NCBI RefSeq assembly: GCF_033954835.1
Contig: NZ_CP121471.1
Location: forward strand, 496,001-560,000
Direction of reading: 5' to 3'
Length of the DNA: 64,000 nucleotides
Source: Thiorhodovibrio frisius
GTDB taxonomy: Bacteria; Pseudomonadota; Gammaproteobacteria; Chromatiales; Chromatiaceae
This document shows positions 60,976 to 64,000 of the stretch, piece after piece (the first letter of the stretch is position 1; the number at the start of each line of letters is the position of its first letter). A program made the translations under genes and the position numbers. Below the pieces are notes generated by a model. It was not told where the DNA came from and searched no databases. It was given only the letters and a program-made list of their open reading frames with translations.

Positions 60976-63827
60976 TCCTCCACCTCCTGGGGGGCGATGG
61001 CATAGAGCGACCAGAGCTTGCCGTGCACCTTCATGCGCTTGCGCCGCTTGCCTTCGTCATGCTCGGCAATCCAGCCGGCCATCTCTAGCGCCAGCAGCAC
61101 GCGCTTGAAGTCAAAGCCGGTTGTCGCCTCTTTCAGTCCGGCCGATGTGAACAGGTAAACGCGCTTTTTGCGTTTGGCGCCTTCGTCGTCAGTGCCGTCA
61201 TCATCATCCCGAAACCAGCCAGCGCGGTCGCGAATCATTAGGCTGCTCGCGCCGGCCAGAAAATGCGAGAATCGGGAATCGCCGTGCTTGGCAATGAAGT
61301 CTTCAACCGCTTCGAGGATTTGCCGGGTCTCGGTGTGTCCCTTGCCGCGCTGTTCCTTCCATGCTGCAAAGGCGGTGGCCGCCGCCTTTGTGGCTTCTTC
61401 TTCCGGCCAGCCGGTGATTCCATAGAGCGTCGCCAGCTCGCCAGCCAAAGCCGCCAGGGCGAACGCGCCGGCCGCGCGTCCTTCAAGGCTTGATTCAGCG
61501 GCGAATTCTTTTTGGCTCTGAATCGCCGCCAGCAGTTCGCCAGGGTCGCCGGAATCATCAGCCACCAGTGCTTGAACAAAGGCGGGTCCAGCATGGCCAA
61601 AGTGAACCGCCGCCGCTGTTCTCAAGGCGTCCGAGAGCGCGCGACCATTGGCCATGCCGTGCAAGTCATCAAACAGACCGAAGCGCCGCGAGCATGGAAT
61701 ATCCAACAAGCGGGCTTCTTGTCCGGCCTTGGCGCGCTTGCCGCCTTCGAGCATGGTCGCGCCAATGGTGCGTTCGCCGCTTGACAGCAGCATGACGCGC
61801 CAGCGTCGAACCGGTTTGGCGCCGCCGGTGCGTTGCGCGCGGCTCTTGCCGGTGCCGTTGCCGATGGCATAGATAACCGCGCCAAGCTCGCGCGGGTCCG
61901 CTTCGCTGATTTCGTCGAGAATTAGCGCGGTGTCATTCAGTGCCGCCGCGATGCCTTCGAGTCCGTTCGATGTCGCGCGCCAGGTGCGAACAAAGCCAGG
62001 GCCTCCCCAGACTGACGCGCCGCAGGAAAGGGCCGTGCTCTTGCCGGTGCTGCTATCTCCGACAAGGTGAAATCCGCCGCTTGTCCGGTGCACCTTGGCC
62101 AGCAGTGGGCCGGCAAGCGCCGCCGAAACCGCCAGGGTCAGAATCGGATTCCCAATGCAGCGCGCCGCAATCTCAGAGCGCCAGGCGTCCAGGGTGCCGC
62201 CGGTGGTGAATTCCTCATGCTGGGCATGTTCGGATTGAAACCGCACGTCACCAGCGCCGATGATGCGCCGGGGCAACACGAACACCTTGCCGGCCATGTG
62301 CCAGCCGGTTTCGGTCGCCGCCAGCACGCGCCGCTTGGGATAGCGGCTCATCAGGTAGCCGTTCAACAAGCGGTGGCTCATTGGGTCGATTCGCACGCCA
62401 AGCGCCAGCAGCTCGCCGCGCAATTCTTCACCGCTTCCTTTGAGTAGCGCCATCGGCATAGCCCAATCGCGCCAGCGTCCGGCCGCATTGCGGAACCGCA
62501 GCAAAAGGCCGTGCTCGGTGTCGGTGTCGCTGGCGCTCATGGCGTCGGCATGCAGGGGCGTGCATATCCATTGGTCAACCTCGGCTTCGTCCTTGATGCC
62601 ATGCCACCACAGGCCAGCGGGGCCAAAGCCGGTGCGCTTGTCATGCACCGCATAACCGGGGCGCTCCACCTCGGGTTTCGGCTTTTCGGTTCCCTCGTTT
62701 CCCTCGGGTTTTTCCGATGGGGAACCGCTTGAAGCCGCACCGTTGCTGGCGTTTCCCTCGGTTCCCTTGGTTCCCTCGTTTTTTTCAAAGGGGGAGGGAG
62801 AATCGCGCCAGCGGGCCGCCTCGGTGAACCGCTCAGGCGTCCAGCCATCGGCCAGCGCGTCCGCCGCGTCCCATTTGTCCGGCAGCTCGGGCGTCAGCTC
62901 GGCAAGGTCGAGAATGGCCACCTCCGCCGCGCCATCGGCATAGGCCAGCACGCCAGCCGTGCGGGCATATTGGGCGCCGGCCTTGTCATGGTCAGGCCAG
63001 ACCAACACGCGCCGGCCGCGAAGCGGTGTCCAGTCCGATTTCTTGGGTGATTGCGCGCCGTTCATGGTGGCGATAGCAACAGCCTCGGGAACCAGCGCCG
63101 CCGCCGCGTCCGCCGCTTTCTCGCCTTCGCACAGCAGCGCCGGGGCCTCGGGCCGGGCCGCTAGTCGGTCGAGTCCATAGAGCGGGCGCGGCTCGGGCGG
63201 TGCCTTCCAGCGCCAGGCCGAACCATCCCAAGTCAAGGGGGCGAATTGCTTTCGAGACTCTGGCGGGTCGAATCGCAACACGAACGCGAGCGGTTGACCA
63301 TCAGGCGAGCGGTAACACCATTCGGCAGTCGGCTTGCCGTGCCTGGGGTGTTCCTGGGGCCGCTTGGCTAGCGCGTCAGCCGGTATCGGCTCGGGTGCTG
63401 GCGTTGCCTTGGGCTCGGGCGCGGGCGTCACCTCGGGCTTGTGGTGGCAATTCGCGGGCGCCTTTTCCGTCACAGTTGCGGAATTGTCCGAGCGATTTAG
63501 CGCAACCGTTGCGGTTATTCCGAGAGCATTGGCCAACCGGTGGGCCGCTTCGCCTTGGCTGTCGGTGCCTTCGAGATAGGCCACCAGGGAAACAAGGTCG
63601 CCGCCAGCGTCGCCGGTGGCAAAGTCAGCCCATGCGCCGGTTTGGGTGTTGACGGAAAAAGAACCGGGCCGGTTGTCCGTCCGCCTTGGATTGCGCGCCA
63701 GATATTCCGGGCCTTGGCGCTTGCCGCCGGGCAACCAGCGCGACAAAACAGCGTCCGCGCTGGTCAGTGCCGCGCGGGCGGTGGCTTTGATGTCCACCAG
63801 TGGCGGGCCTTCGGTGGTGTCGGTCAT
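60972..63827 (-). CDS. Toprim primase / DUF927 helicase-like protein
   Basis: 951 residues. The N terminus resembles a DnaG/CHC2 zinc-finger region (RNPRRTDNRPGSFSV, GDAGGDLVSLVAYLEG) but lacks the Cys ligands. A Toprim domain follows (LLCEGEKAADAA, VLVWPDHDKAG). After a low-complexity linker comes a DUF927 ATPase with Walker A VGDSSTGKST and Walker B ALILDEISEADP. Such proteins replicate phage satellites and integrative elements. The ATG at 63827 overlaps the upstream gene stop (ATGA). Confidence 0.88.
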   Translation of the reverse strand: MTDTTEGPPLVDIKATARAALTSADAVLSRWLPGGKRQGPEYLARNPRRTDNRPGSFSVNTQTGAWADFATGDAGGDLVSLVAYLEGTDSQGEAAHRLANALGITATVALNRSDNSATVTEKAPANCHHKPEVTPAPEPKATPAPEPIPADALAKRPQEHPRHGKPTAEWCYRSPDGQPLAFVLRFDPPESRKQFAPLTWDGSAWRWKAPPEPRPLYGLDRLAARPEAPALLCEGEKAADAAAALVPEAVAIATMNGAQSPKKSDWTPLRGRRVLVWPDHDKAGAQYARTAGVLAYADGAAEVAILDLAELTPELPDKWDAADALADGWTPERFTEAARWRDSPSPFEKNEGTKGTEGNASNGAASSGSPSEKPEGNEGTEKPKPEVERPGYAVHDKRTGFGPAGLWWHGIKDEAEVDQWICTPLHADAMSASDTDTEHGLLLRFRNAAGRWRDWAMPMALLKGSGEELRGELLALGVRIDPMSHRLLNGYLMSRYPKRRVLAATETGWHMAGKVFVLPRRIIGAGDVRFQSEHAQHEEFTTGGTLDAWRSEIAARCIGNPILTLAVSAALAGPLLAKVHRTSGGFHLVGDSSTGKSTALSCGASVWGGPGFVRTWRATSNGLEGIAAALNDTALILDEISEADPRELGAVIYAIGNGTGKSRAQRTGGAKPVRRWRVMLLSSGERTIGATMLEGGKRAKAGQEARLLDIPCSRRFGLFDDLHGMANGRALSDALRTAAAVHFGHAGPAFVQALVADDSGDPGELLAAIQSQKEFAAESSLEGRAAGAFALAALAGELATLYGITGWPEEEATKAAATAFAAWKEQRGKGHTETRQILEAVEDFIAKHGDSRFSHFLAGASSLMIRDRAGWFRDDDDGTDDEGAKRKKRVYLFTSAGLKEATTGFDFKRVLLALEMAGWIAEHDEGKRRKRMKVHGKLWSLYAIAPQEVEE
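62688..62775. repeat. Second cluster of GGTTCCC / GGGGAACC motifs
   Basis: GGTTCCC occurs at 62688-62694, 62760-62766 and 62769-62775, with GGGGAACC at about 62719-62726 and two GTTTCCC variants between. It encodes an Glu/Gly/Thr-rich linker (NEGTKGTEGNASNG) between the Toprim and DUF927 domains. Confidence 0.55.
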
Positions 63828-64000
63828 TCGTCCACCTCCCACGCGCTCATTGGTTCATCCACCAGAGTCGCATTAAGGCTTCCATCGGTGCCGATTTCCA
63901 GGGCGATTCGGCTATCACGCGAGCGGATAATCAGGCCGCTGATTTCATCGAACAGGGTTCCGCCGCCGGGAAGGTGACAAGCCAGGGCTTCAACAGCCTC
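63824..64000 (-). CDS. Island hypothetical protein, C-terminal part (5' end outside window)
   Basis: The minus-strand frame is open to the right edge and ends in a TGA that overlaps the primase-helicase start. The visible 58 residues read LPGGGTLFDEISGLIIRSRD and end MSAWEVDE. The family is not recognised. It shows that the island operon continues beyond the window. Confidence 0.55.
   Translation of the reverse strand, partial: EAVEALACHLPGGGTLFDEISGLIIRSRDSRIALEIGTDGSLNATLVDEPMSAWEVDE

Noticed and set aside
1-64000. CRISPR array or cas genes
   Set aside because: No regularly spaced identical repeats of 21-40 bases and no Cas-like protein were seen; the repeats found are short, tandem or attC-type.

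Overview
The window looks like chromosomal DNA of a GC-rich gammaproteobacterium. Three things point there: a single-chain PurL of about 1,340 residues, the efp/epmA/epmB elongation-factor P cluster, and a FimX-like protein. The membrane-bound [NiFe] uptake hydrogenase operon (hupSLCDH) and the SHP/diheme-cytochrome cluster fit a purple sulfur bacterium (Chromatiales). That assignment is inference from gene content; no rRNA or marker phylogeny is available here.

Layout. 0-7.1 kb is a signalling block: the end of a histidine kinase, a REC-GGDEF-Hpt diguanylate cyclase, a PAS histidine kinase, a REC-PP2C-HATPase phosphatase/anti-sigma switch, a STAS anti-anti-sigma protein and a chemoreceptor-like protein. 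This resembles the Pseudomonas HsbR/HsbA pathway. 7.2-13.3 kb holds housekeeping genes (trmO, purL, nadA). 13.6-15.3 kb holds a membrane diguanylate cyclase and a truncated methyltransferase. 15.5-20.7 kb is hupSLCDH. 20.8-24.7 kb is a rearranged zone with a lipoprotein gene, a creD-like remnant and a two-gene IS91-type element.

24.7-29.24 kb is visibly AT-richer and is an array of integron gene cassettes. Seven well-supported attC sites, plus one weaker one, separate + strand cassettes for an unknown protein, an alpha/beta hydrolase, an 18-codon micro-ORF, a RelE/ParE-type toxin-antitoxin pair, a PIN toxin with partner, a VOC protein and a GFA protein. No intI lies in the window, so it is either a CALIN (attC cluster lacking an integrase) or one arm of a chromosomal integron disrupted by the IS91-type element.

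29.3-39.7 kb is a redox/sensing cluster built around an SHP-type cytochrome, two diheme cytochromes, a cytochrome b561 and a ferric-reductase-like flavoprotein. It is flanked by two paralogous PepSY / OmpR-type regulator / histidine kinase modules and also contains a CDF metal exporter and an orphan hydrogenase maturation protease. 40.2-51.9 kb carries a ROK sugar kinase, a dynamin-like GTPase, an RND efflux pair whose permease has a histone-H1-like tail, a secreted YRFR-repeat protein, a ParA ATPase with a single-span membrane protein, and a 5'-nucleotidase. 51.9-58.3 kb has the FimX-like degenerate EAL protein, epmB, efp, epmA, a DUF389 membrane protein and sufE.

At 58.5 kb a tRNA-Lys(UUU) gene marks the probable edge of an integrated element that runs off the right end of the window. 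Its genes (DUF5681-like, coiled-coil, small unknowns, a Toprim/DUF927 primase-helicase) all point toward the tRNA. It contains three families of short repeats that may be recombinase, replication or regulatory sites.
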